DNA of 64,000 bases from assembly GCA_050249455.1 (NCBI GenBank), contig JBFWQM010000002.1, positions 1-64,000 on the forward strand. Reading direction: 5' to 3'. This DNA is from JBFWQM01 sp050249455. GTDB taxonomy: Bacteria > Pseudomonadota > Alphaproteobacteria > MPNO01 > VGEU01. This document shows, piece by piece, positions 26,386 to 34,063 of this stretch (positions are counted from its first letter, which is position 1; each line of letters opens with the position of its first letter). Position numbers and translations under genes: made by a program. Under the pieces are notes generated by a model. It was not told the DNA's origin, did not search any database, and saw only the letters and a program-made list of their open reading frames with translations.

Positions 26386-27870
26386 TTATTGGGTCATCGA
26401 GAGGACGAGGCAGCCTTGTTTCGAGTCACGCGACTGGATGTTAGCACAGATCGTCCTGGCCTGGTCGCGCTGTTCGAACGGACCCAGGTAGACGCGGGTG
26501 AACGTGCCGCGGCCGCTCAGCTCCACCGTCTTGTAGACGGGCGTCTGGCCGGCCAGGGCGTCGGGAAACGCCCGGCTGACCGTGGTCCAGGTCTCGCGCG
26601 CCAGAGCCTCGGACGGTTGCGAGCCGAGCTGGACCATGAAGACGCGGCTGCCTGCGCGGGGGGCCGGCGTGGCGCTGGCGACCGCGACCGGCGCCGGGTC
26701 GGCAGGTTTCGCTGCGGCCTCGGCCGGGCGCGGCGTCGGGATCTTGACGCTGGGGGTGGCCTCGGACGCGGCGACTGCCGCAGGGGTCGGCGACGGTTCG
26801 GCGGGCCTGGCGGGCGCCGGCTCGGCGGCCTTGACGGGGGCCAGCGGCGGCGCGGCCGGCTTTACGGCGGGCGGCGGCGCGGCCGGCTTTACGGCGGGCG
26901 GCGGCTCGGCCGGCTTTGCGGCGGTCTGCGTCGCGGCAGGCTTGGCCGGCTGGGGCTCGGCGGGCCGGGCGGCGGGCCGAGACGGCTCCGGCTTGACCAC
27001 CGAGGCCGTTTGCGACGCCGGCGCCGGCCGGCCGGGGATGGCGTCGGTCATCGTGACGGCCGGCTTGTCCGCACGCGGCACGGCGGCGTGGCCGGTCTCC
27101 TTCGCCGTGCGGATGAAGGTCGGGATGCCGCCCAGCGCATCATTGCGCCGCGCATCCTCGCGGCTCGCCGCTCGCATCGGCGGCAGGTCTTCCAGGTTCG
27201 CCAGGCCGGTGCGCGCGATGATCGACTTGACCCGCTCGCGGGCGCGCGGGTGGCCGCCCGCCGCGGCGCGCTGGTACCAGTTCAGCGCCCGCGCCGGGTC
27301 CGCCACGACGCCGACGCCGTTCTCGTAGATCACGCCGAGCTGGTAGGCCGCCGGCATGAATCCCTGGTCGGCCGACTTCTGGATCCAGCCCAGCATCTCG
27401 CCGACATCGCGCTGCACGCCTTCGCCGCGATAATAGAGGACGCCGAGGTTGAACTGCGCGTTGGGCACGCCCTGCTCGGCCGCCTTGGCGAACCAGCGCG
27501 CGGCCTCGGCGTAGTCGCGGGCGACGCCGGCGCCGCGGTAGTAGAGGACCGCCAGGCCGTGCTGGGCCAGCGGCACGCCCTGCTCGGCGGCCTTGCGGAA
27601 CCAGAAGGCCGCCTCGCGCATGTTGCGCTCGACGCCGCGGCCTTCGAAAAACATGCCCCCGACATTGAATTGCGACACCGCGTCGCCGGTCTCGGCAGCG
27701 CGCTGGAAATCGCGATAGGCCGCGTCGAACTCGCCACGCTCATAGGCGGCGATCCCGGGACCCTCGTCGGCGGCGCCCGCCAGGCCAGGCGACAGCGCCA
27801 GCAGCGCCGCGACCGAGACGGCGGATAGGATGCGCCGCAGCGACGCCGGACGGGACGGATATCGGTTCAT
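26386..27870 (-). CDS. SEL1-repeat and SPOR-domain envelope protein
   Basis: A 494-residue protein with a signal peptide (cleavage near AGAAD). Residues about 40-225 hold five SEL1 repeats, such as AEQGVPNAQFNLGVLYY. A long Pro/Ala/Lys-rich linker (about 270-410) is followed by a SPOR domain (about 415-494: VFMVQLGSQPSEALARETW). SPOR domains bind denuded glycan strands at division sites, so a periplasmic, peptidoglycan-associated role is likely. The linker DNA contains near-identical 30-bp units around 26845-26935. The ATG at 27870 is preceded by GGAAGG. The RTX gene lies divergently upstream. Confidence 0.85.
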   Translation of the reverse strand: MNRYPSRPASLRRILSAVSVAALLALSPGLAGAADEGPGIAAYERGEFDAAYRDFQRAAETGDAVSQFNVGGMFFEGRGVERNMREAAFWFRKAAEQGVPLAQHGLAVLYYRGAGVARDYAEAARWFAKAAEQGVPNAQFNLGVLYYRGEGVQRDVGEMLGWIQKSADQGFMPAAYQLGVIYENGVGVVADPARALNWYQRAAAGGHPRARERVKSIIARTGLANLEDLPPMRAASREDARRNDALGGIPTFIRTAKETGHAAVPRADKPAVTMTDAIPGRPAPASQTASVVKPEPSRPAARPAEPQPAKPAATQTAAKPAEPPPAVKPAAPPPAVKPAAPPLAPVKAAEPAPARPAEPSPTPAAVAASEATPSVKIPTPRPAEAAAKPADPAPVAVASATPAPRAGSRVFMVQLGSQPSEALARETWTTVSRAFPDALAGQTPVYKTVELSGRGTFTRVYLGPFEQRDQARTICANIQSRDSKQGCLVLSMTQ

Positions 27871-28033
27871 GATGCGGTTGCCTTCCATGCCTGCGGCACG
27901 GAGAGTGCATTATGGTTATTTCCGGTTGGTTTCGAAACCGTCGATTCTGCGCCCCGGCCCGATCCGGATGAGCGCGTAGGGCGTCGCCTCCCTATCTTCC
28001 GTTCTTACACGTATAAGTAGTATTCATAAAAAG

Positions 28034-28053
28034 CCTGCGTCTGCAGGTTTTTT
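28034..28053 (+). terminator. hairpin with T-run in the RTX gene leader (possible attenuator)
   Basis: CCTGC and GCAGG pair around a GTCT loop at 28034-28047, followed by six T residues. This is a textbook intrinsic terminator on the plus strand, but no plus-strand gene lies upstream. It sits 28 nt before the RTX start, after an AT-rich stretch with a TATAAG-like -10 near 28012. Either transcription starts downstream of it, or it controls readthrough into the RTX gene. Confidence 0.6.
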
Positions 28054-28080
28054 AGATATTTAATCAATTGGGAGGCTTCG

Positions 28081-30555
28081 ATGGCGACCAAGATCGGGTC
28101 AGAGTTCGCAGTCAATTCCACCACCTCGGGCAAACAGGTGCCCGGCGGCGTCACGGCTCTCAGCAACGGCCACTTCGTCGCCGGCTGGTACGACACCAGC
28201 GGCGCCGGTGCCGACACGTCCGTCTCCGCGCTGCGGGCCCAGATATTCGACGGCGACGGCGATGCCGTCGGGAGCGAGTTCCAGCTCAACACCAGCGCCT
28301 CGGGCGAACAGGGGCACGAGCGCGTCACCGCGCTGGGCGACGGCCGTTTCGTCGCCACCTGGTCCGACTGGGGCTCCAACGGCGGCGGCGATTCCAGCAG
28401 CGACGCCGTGCGCGGCCAAGTCTTCGATTCCGACGGCGACAAGGTCGGCAGCGAGTTCCTGATCAATACCACCACGGCGAACAGCCAGATGTGGCCGCGC
28501 GCGACCCTGCTGACCAACGGCAACTTCCTGGTCACCTGGGACGACTACAGCGCCTCGGGCGGCGACACCTCGGGCGTGGCGGTGCGCGCCCAGATCTTCG
28601 ATCCCGACGGCGACAAGGTCGGCAGCGAGATCTTGGTCAACGCGACGACGTCTTCGAACCAGCAGCACAGCTACGTGGCGGGCCTGGCGGGAGGCGGGTT
28701 CGTTGCCGTGTACAACGACCTCAGCCAATCCGGCGGCGACATCAGCAGCTACGCCATCCGCGCCCGGCGCTTCGACGGCTCCGGCAGCGCGGTCGGCAGC
28801 GAATTCCTGGTCAATTCCACCACTTCGGGCGCGCAGCAGGAAGCGTCCGTCGCCGGCCTGGCTGGCGGCGGCTTCGTGGTGGTCTGGGAGGACCATTCGA
28901 GCGGCACCTGGTCGCGCGACGTGAAGGGCCGGGTGTTCGACGCATCCGGCAGCGCGGTTGGCGGCGAGTTCACGGTCAACACCACGACTACGGACACGCA
29001 GAACCATCCGGAGGTCGCGGCGCTGCCGACCGGCGGTTTCGTCGTCGTGTGGGGCGACGTCCATTTCAATACCGGCGTTTCCGAGTACGACACCGGCGAG
29101 GTGCGCGGGCAGGAATTCGATGCCGACGGCGACAAGGTGGGCTCGGAGTTCCTGGTCAACACCACGACCGCCGGCGTCCAGATGAACCCGCACATCGCGG
29201 TGTTCGACGACGGCCGCTTCGTCGTCGCATGGCGCGACAACAACGACACCGGGGCGGTCACCGCGGCATGGGACGGGCGCGCCCAGCTGTTCATCGCGGA
29301 GAACGCGGTGACGCCGCCGGAGCTGGTATCGACCGCGCCGGCCGACGACGCCGGCGACGTGGCCGCCGCCGCCGACATCGTGCTGACCTTCGACGAGGAC
29401 GTGATCGCCGGCACCGGGTCGATCACGATCGTCAACGCCGACGACGCCGACGACAGCCGCGTGCTGGCGGCGGACGGCGCGCAGGTGACATTCGACGGCG
29501 ACACCGTGACCCTCGACCCCACGGCGGACCTTCGGATCGGCGAGCGCTACTACGTCCTGGTCGGCGACGAGGCGGTGACCGACCTGCTCGGCACGCCGTT
29601 CGCCGGCATCGCCGATCCGACGACGTTCAATTTCTCGATCGGCCCGGACGAGGCGGAAGTCGTGCCGGGCGAGGACGGCGACACCCATCTCGGCACCACC
29701 GGGGCCGACACCGTGAGCGCCGGGGCGGGCACGGACACGATCGTCGCCGGCGCAGGGGCCGACTCGCTCGACGCGGGCTCGGGCGACGACTCGGTCTCCG
29801 CCGGCCCGGGCAACGACACGGTCGCCGGGGGCTCGGGCGACGACTGGATCGACGGCGGCGCCGGCGCGGACTCGATGGACGGCGGCAGCGGCGCCGACGC
29901 CATCGCCGGCGGCAGCGGCAACGACACCATCCTGGGTGGGCTCGGCGACGATTCGATCGACGGCGGCGGCGGCCGGGACTCGATCGCCGGTGGCAACGGC
30001 GCCGACACGATCCTGGGCGGCGAAGGCGACGACACGATCGATGGCGGCGCGGGTGATGATTCCATCATCGGCGCCGCCGGCCAGGATACCGTCGTGGCGG
30101 GATCCGGCGACGATTCGGTCGACGGCGACGTCGGCAACGACGACCTCGCCGGCGGCCTGGGCAGCGATGTCCTGATCGGCGGCGACGGCGATGACACGCT
30201 CGACGGCGGCAACGGCGACGACAGCCTGTCCGGCGGTTCGGGCGGCGACGAACTGGTCGGCGGCCTCGGCGCCGATACGCTCAACGGAGGCGCCGATGAC
30301 GACGATCTCTACGGCGGCGCCGGCAACGACGTTTTCGTGCTCGCCGCCGGCTGCGGCGACGACACGATCCACGACTACGCGGCCGACCGCGACCAGGTCG
30401 ATCTGTCGGCCTTCGCCTTCGCGGACTTCGCCGCGGTGCTGGCGGCGACCGCTTATGCCGGCGGCGACAGCACGATCGACCTCGGCGGCGGCCACAGCGT
30501 CGTGCTGGTCGGGGTCACATTGAGCGGCGCCGACGCCGACTCGTTCGTCCTTTAG
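28081..30555 (+). CDS. RTX calcium-binding protein with seven N-terminal repeats, probably type I secreted
   Basis: An 824-residue protein with no signal peptide. Residues 1-410 are seven tandem units of about 57-62 residues, each opening with GSEFLVNxTT and ending FDxDGDKV. Residues 411-520 form an SbsA/Big_5-like Ig domain (STAPADDAGDVAAAADIVLTF-type). Residues 538-753 hold about 24 GGxGxDxUx nonapeptides, which bind calcium and fold on export. The C-terminal 70 residues are an uncleaved type I secretion-type tail ending DSFVL. The start ATG follows GGGAGG. ABC exporter and TolC genes are not in the window. Likely a surface or matrix protein; enzymatic activity is not evident. It is convergent with the next gene. 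Confidence 0.88.
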   Translation: MATKIGSEFAVNSTTSGKQVPGGVTALSNGHFVAGWYDTSGAGADTSVSALRAQIFDGDGDAVGSEFQLNTSASGEQGHERVTALGDGRFVATWSDWGSNGGGDSSSDAVRGQVFDSDGDKVGSEFLINTTTANSQMWPRATLLTNGNFLVTWDDYSASGGDTSGVAVRAQIFDPDGDKVGSEILVNATTSSNQQHSYVAGLAGGGFVAVYNDLSQSGGDISSYAIRARRFDGSGSAVGSEFLVNSTTSGAQQEASVAGLAGGGFVVVWEDHSSGTWSRDVKGRVFDASGSAVGGEFTVNTTTTDTQNHPEVAALPTGGFVVVWGDVHFNTGVSEYDTGEVRGQEFDADGDKVGSEFLVNTTTAGVQMNPHIAVFDDGRFVVAWRDNNDTGAVTAAWDGRAQLFIAENAVTPPELVSTAPADDAGDVAAAADIVLTFDEDVIAGTGSITIVNADDADDSRVLAADGAQVTFDGDTVTLDPTADLRIGERYYVLVGDEAVTDLLGTPFAGIADPTTFNFSIGPDEAEVVPGEDGDTHLGTTGADTVSAGAGTDTIVAGAGADSLDAGSGDDSVSAGPGNDTVAGGSGDDWIDGGAGADSMDGGSGADAIAGGSGNDTILGGLGDDSIDGGGGRDSIAGGNGADTILGGEGDDTIDGGAGDDSIIGAAGQDTVVAGSGDDSVDGDVGNDDLAGGLGSDVLIGGDGDDTLDGGNGDDSLSGGSGGDELVGGLGADTLNGGADDDDLYGGAGNDVFVLAAGCGDDTIHDYAADRDQVDLSAFAFADFAAVLAATAYAGGDSTIDLGGGHSVVLVGVTLSGADADSFVL

Positions 30556-30565
30556 CGGGGGGCGG

Positions 30566-31864
30566 TCAGCGGTACAGCGGCACCGCGGCGATGCGGCGGT
30601 CGATCTCCTGGATCGCCGCCGCATAGGCCGGGCTGTTCAGGTCGCCGTAGCGGCGCTTGAAGACGGCCTCGCTCAGGCCCTCGGGCAGGTCGCCGACCTT
30701 GGGGAAGAAGTCGGCCTCCTTCGGCTGGCCGGCCAGCGCCTGCTGGACCCGGCGGGCGGCGTCGGCGCCCGCGGTCGCCCGCTCGGCCAGCCGCACCCCG
30801 GTGCGGTCGGCGGCGATGTCGGTCAGGCTGAAGCCGGACGGGCCGTCGGCGTCCTTGATCTCCTTCACCTCGCCGATCACGTTGGCCGCGCCGGTGCCGC
30901 CGACGACGGTGAGCGCCGCCGAGATGGTGAAATGCTGCACCCAGTCGTGGCGGCCCTCCAGCTTGACGTGGCGGCTGTCCGGCATCGGGCCAGCCAATGC
31001 GCCGGTGCGCACCGGGCCGACCACCCGCTCGAAGCGGTCGTCGCCGAAATACGTCGCCAGCGCCAGGAGGAGGGCGCCGTTCTCCGCCGCCGGGTCGCCG
31101 TTGCGCGACCGTTCGGCGGCGAGCTGGAACAGGGGGCCCACGAAGGCGGCGAACGACACCGGCCGCGGGCCCGGGTTGGCCTTGGCGAGGCGCGCGATCT
31201 CGGCGTAGTACGCGCGCACCGTCTCGGCGTTGGCGATGTCGAGCGCGCGGCGGGCGGCGGACTTCACGTCCTCCGCCAACGTCGGCGGGGGGCGGAATCC
31301 GACGGTTATGCGGTTGCCCGTCACCGCGACCGAGCGCACGCTCGCCAGCATCTCCTCGCCCTTGCCGGGGCCGGCCAGCCGGTCGAAGGCGCGGGCGGCG
31401 GCATAGCGCACCAGCGCCGGCGGCACCTCGATGCGGCCGATCGAGAACTGCGCGATCTCGAGGCCTGCCGTCGACGGCGCGACGATGGCGTGCAGGTTGA
31501 GGTAGCGGCCGAACCGCTCGAGCTGGCCCGGCAGCTCCACCGTGGCGCCCATCTGCACCCCGGCGCGCGACGCCGCGACCCCGCCGGAAACCCGCCACAC
31601 GGCGGTCAGCGCGGTGGCGATCGCGGCGTTGACCTCGCGGTCGGTGGCGGTGACGGTGGAGACGCGGTCGGGCGGCATCTCGCGCGGGTCGGCGCGCTGC
31701 AGCAGCGCCCGCGCGCGCGTCACCTCGTCGAACGCGAGGTCGCCGGTCTTGGTGTAGATCGGCGCCTTGTCGAGCCCCCACAGCACCAGCGCCGCCGGCA
31801 CGGCGAGCAGCGCCAGCGGCACCAGGATGACGACCAGGACGATCAGGCGGACGATCAGGCGCAT
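30566..31864 (-). CDS. membrane-anchored protein of unknown function
   Basis: A 432-residue protein with one N-terminal transmembrane segment (residues 3-30, Leu/Val-rich) and a large soluble part, expected in the periplasm. I do not recognise the family. The mature part is alpha-beta with conserved-looking stretches such as LQRADPREMPPDRVSTVTA and QHFTISAALTVVGGTGAANV. The latter resembles a substrate-transport lipoprotein or lytic enzyme only weakly, so no function is given. The end of the RTX gene converges on it. Upstream lies a GC-rich repeat cluster (31931-32001) and the acyl-CoA ligase on the same strand. Confidence 0.65.
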   Translation of the reverse strand: MRLIVRLIVLVVILVPLALLAVPAALVLWGLDKAPIYTKTGDLAFDEVTRARALLQRADPREMPPDRVSTVTATDREVNAAIATALTAVWRVSGGVAASRAGVQMGATVELPGQLERFGRYLNLHAIVAPSTAGLEIAQFSIGRIEVPPALVRYAAARAFDRLAGPGKGEEMLASVRSVAVTGNRITVGFRPPPTLAEDVKSAARRALDIANAETVRAYYAEIARLAKANPGPRPVSFAAFVGPLFQLAAERSRNGDPAAENGALLLALATYFGDDRFERVVGPVRTGALAGPMPDSRHVKLEGRHDWVQHFTISAALTVVGGTGAANVIGEVKEIKDADGPSGFSLTDIAADRTGVRLAERATAGADAARRVQQALAGQPKEADFFPKVGDLPEGLSEAVFKRRYGDLNSPAYAAAIQEIDRRIAAVPLYR

Positions 31865-31930
31865 GGCGGCAGGTTGTCGCCCGGGGGTGAAGGTTTGGTC
31901 AATCGCGGGCCGCGTACCGGACCCGGTGAC

Positions 31931-32001
31931 GCCCCCTCCCGCGAGGGGGGGGCTAGTAGAGACTTCCCCTCCCCTCACGGGAGGGGGTTGGGGGGAGGGG
32001 G
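31931..32001. repeat. pair of GC-rich palindromic repeats, no gene between
   Basis: Two copies of the repeat family that borders the DUF559 cassettes. 31931-31953 is a truncated copy (about half of the right-hand form); 31966-32001 is a full left-type copy with stem CCCCTCCC / GGGAGGGG and loop CTCACG. The copies are 12 bp apart, with the order opposite to that at the cassettes. They follow the acyl-CoA ligase stop (32018) on its transcribed strand. Confidence 0.75.
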
Positions 32002-32017
32002 CGGAAAAATGGAGTCT

Positions 32018-33577
32018 TCAGCCGCGCCCCTGCTTCCACAGGGCGACCAGGCCGTTGCGGTCGACCTTGCCGCGGTCGGTCTTGAGGATGGTCTCGACGA
32101 AGACGATCTCCTTCGGCCGCTTGAAATCCGGCAGCGCGGCGGCGCAGTGTGCCTGCACGGCGGCGGCATCCAGCGCGCGGCCGGCCTTCGGCGCGACGTA
32201 GCACACCACCGCCTCGCCGTAGATCGGGTCGGGCACGCCGACGGTGGCGGCCTCCGCGATGTCGGGATGGGTCATCAAGAGGTTGTCGATCTCCAGCGGC
32301 GCGATGTTGACGCCGCCGCGGATGATCAGGTCCTTGGCGCGGCCGGTCACGTAGAGGAAGCCGTCCGGGTCGAGATAGCCGAGGTCGCCGGTCTTCAGCC
32401 GGTTGCCGCGGATCTGCTGCACGGTGCCGTCCTCCAGCAGGTAGCCGAAGGCGTTCTGCGCGCCGCCGATCTCAATTTCGCCGACCGCGCCCTGCGGCAG
32501 CTTCTGGCCGTCCTCGCCGACGATGCGCAGGTTCTGGTAGAGCCCCGGCCGGCCGACCGAGCCGATGCGCCGCGTCTCCGGGCTGTTGCCGGCGACCACG
32601 CCGCCTTCGCTCATGCCGTAGAGCTGGACCAGGCGGATGCCGTAGGTCTCCTCGAACCGGCGGTGCTGGTCGAGCATCAGCGGCGCGGTCGACGACGACA
32701 TGAAGCGCAGGCTGCCGAACTGCCGCGTCCGCACGTCGACCGGGCGGTCGAGCAGCATGTTGATGACGGTCGGCACGCCGATCGCGATGGTCGGCTTCAG
32801 GTCGCGCACCCAGTCGAAGAACCGGCTCTGCGAGAAGCGCTTTGCGAACAGCAATGTCGCGCCCGACAGCAGGCACGGGTGCAGGCACAGCATGTGCGAC
32901 GACGCCCAGCTGAACGAGCGGTATTCCAGGATGCGGTCGGCCTCGCTCAGTCCCCACATCGCGACCGTTTGCTCGGCGATGCGCTGGTAGTCGTCGAAGC
33001 TGTGCATCACGCCCTTGGGCTTGGCGGACGTGCCCGAGGTGAAGCTGATCAAGGCGAGGTCGTCGGGCGCCGCGGTGCACGCCAGCTCCGGCGCATCCGG
33101 CAGCGCATCGACCGCCGCGAACAGCCCGCCGTCGTCGCTGCCGAACGCGCCGAACGGGATCCAGTCGCCGGGCGCGCCGACGCCGAGCGCCTCCGGGTCG
33201 AGCGTCCTGTCCCACAGCACCAGCTTCGGCTGCAGCCGCGACAGCATCTCCTTCAGATGGGCCGACTGGATCTCGACGTTGACCGTGCAGTAGGTCGCGC
33301 CGGCGCGCATCACCGCGTAATAGAGGACGACGTTCTCCAGCGAGTTGTCCGTCATCACGGCGATGCGGTCGCCCGGCCCGATGCCCCGGTCCGCGCAGAA
33401 CCGGGCGAACCGGTTGGCGAAGCGATAGAGCGCGTCCCAGCCGACCGAGGTGCCCTGGTCGATCGAATGCAGGAACGTCCGCCCGCCGTGCCGCGCCGCG
33501 CCGGCGCGCAGCAGGTCGAGCACGCTGCGGAAGCTGCCCGGCGGCGGGGCGGCGGGGATGTCTGCGGTCAAGCTCAC
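32018..33577 (-). CDS. AMP-dependent acyl-CoA synthetase/ligase
   Basis: A 519-residue adenylating enzyme. ISFTSGTSAKPKG is the P-loop, YGMSEGG the acyl-binding motif, TGDLGYLDPDGF the hinge region and KTDRGKVDR the C-terminal catalytic lysine motif. This is a full-length ligase of the benzoate/crotonobetaine/medium-chain type. Substrate cannot be fixed; the nearby UbiD and Rieske genes suggest aryl or carboxylic acids. The GTG at 33577 overlaps the stop of the DUF559 gene (GTGA), and CTGGGAG lies before it, so it is likely coupled to that gene. A repeat cluster follows its stop. Confidence 0.93.
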   Translation of the reverse strand: MSLTADIPAAPPPGSFRSVLDLLRAGAARHGGRTFLHSIDQGTSVGWDALYRFANRFARFCADRGIGPGDRIAVMTDNSLENVVLYYAVMRAGATYCTVNVEIQSAHLKEMLSRLQPKLVLWDRTLDPEALGVGAPGDWIPFGAFGSDDGGLFAAVDALPDAPELACTAAPDDLALISFTSGTSAKPKGVMHSFDDYQRIAEQTVAMWGLSEADRILEYRSFSWASSHMLCLHPCLLSGATLLFAKRFSQSRFFDWVRDLKPTIAIGVPTVINMLLDRPVDVRTRQFGSLRFMSSSTAPLMLDQHRRFEETYGIRLVQLYGMSEGGVVAGNSPETRRIGSVGRPGLYQNLRIVGEDGQKLPQGAVGEIEIGGAQNAFGYLLEDGTVQQIRGNRLKTGDLGYLDPDGFLYVTGRAKDLIIRGGVNIAPLEIDNLLMTHPDIAEAATVGVPDPIYGEAVVCYVAPKAGRALDAAAVQAHCAAALPDFKRPKEIVFVETILKTDRGKVDRNGLVALWKQGRG

Positions 33578-33996
33578 GCGCGTCTCCCAGGAGCGAAAGC
33601 CCCCTCCCCTCGCGGGAGGGGGTTGGGGGAGGGGGTGTCCGAAGCGCATCGCCGCTCGACCGTCTCCGCGATCGTCTGCACCACGCTTTCGAGATTGGTC
33701 AGCACGTCGTGGTTCCAAAATCGCATGATTTCGTAACCTTGCGCGACAAGCCACGCGTCGCGCTCCGCATCGCGCCGACGATCCGGTGCACGCGTGTGCT
33801 GTCCGCCATCGATTTCGACCGCGATGCGCGCGGGAAAGCAGACGAAGTCGACAACGTAGGGGCCGAGCGGTACTTGACGGCGGAAGCGCAGTCCGCCGAG
33901 GGCGTGACGGCGGAGCGCAAACCACAGACGAGTCTCGGCTTCGGTCATGCGCTTGCGCAGCGAGCGTGCCCGCCCGGTGAGGTCGGCGGACGGCAC
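33574..33996 (-). CDS. DUF559 family (Vsr/PD-(D/E)XK-like) endonuclease, cassette 1
   Basis: A 140-residue protein of the DUF559 family. D50, E61, D63 and H67 in VVDFVCFPARIAVEIDGGQH form the Vsr-like active-site pattern, with RFRRQVPLGPY before it and RFWNHDV after. The function of the family is not established; single-strand or mismatch endonuclease activity is inferred. The C-terminal tail (TPSPNPLPRGEG) is encoded by the left repeat, and its TGA overlaps the start of the ligase gene. The start is uncertain: GTG at 33996 (just outside the right repeat) is used; an ATG at 34059 would also read through the repeat. The second copy at 38788 is about half identical. Confidence 0.86.
   Translation of the reverse strand: MPSADLTGRARSLRKRMTEAETRLWFALRRHALGGLRFRRQVPLGPYVVDFVCFPARIAVEIDGGQHTRAPDRRRDAERDAWLVAQGYEIMRFWNHDVLTNLESVVQTIAETVERRCASDTPSPNPLPRGEGAFAPGRRA
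33599..33635. repeat. left repeat of DUF559 cassette 1
   Basis: A 37-bp GC-rich repeat with stem CCCCTCCC / GGGAGGGG and loop CTCGCG, followed by GTTGGGGGAGGGGG. It is the exact reverse complement of 33999-34035. It is read through by the DUF559 reading frame and lies 22 bp from the ligase start codon. Confidence 0.9.
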
Positions 33997-33998
33997 CG

Positions 33999-34035
33999 CC
34001 CCCTCCCCCAACCCCCTCCCGCGAGGGGAGGGGGC
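33999..34035. repeat. right repeat of DUF559 cassette 1
   Basis: Reverse complement of 33599-33635 over all 37 bp, including the loop variant GCG. It ends 28 nt before the ubiD stop codon. Confidence 0.9.
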
Positions 34036-34063
34036 TCTTCCTCGCGCGGTCGGGCTCATTGCT

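Larger units (their letters stand above)
33599..34035. mobile_element. candidate DUF559 repeat-bounded cassette 1 (437 bp)
   Basis: The DUF559 gene together with its two perfect 37-bp inverted repeats. It sits between ubiD (stop at 34064) and the acyl-CoA ligase (start at 33577) on the same strand. No target-site duplication was seen, and no transposase is present. The mobile status is inference from the second, similarly built cassette at 38794-39240. Confidence 0.4.

Noticed and set aside
28099..30624. An 841-codon frame antisense to the RTX gene
   Set aside because: It mirrors the repetitive RTX sequence. No domain or ribosome-binding site supports it, while the plus-strand frame has clear repeats.
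31931..32001. Reading the repeat pair as an empty DUF559 cassette
   Set aside because: The order and orientation of the two repeats are the reverse of those in the cassettes, so simple loss of the gene does not explain it.
33599..34035. Target-site duplication around cassette 1
   Set aside because: The outer flanks (AGCGAAA on the left and TCTTCC on the right) show no direct repeat. The same search around cassette 2 also failed, so transposition with a duplication is not shown.
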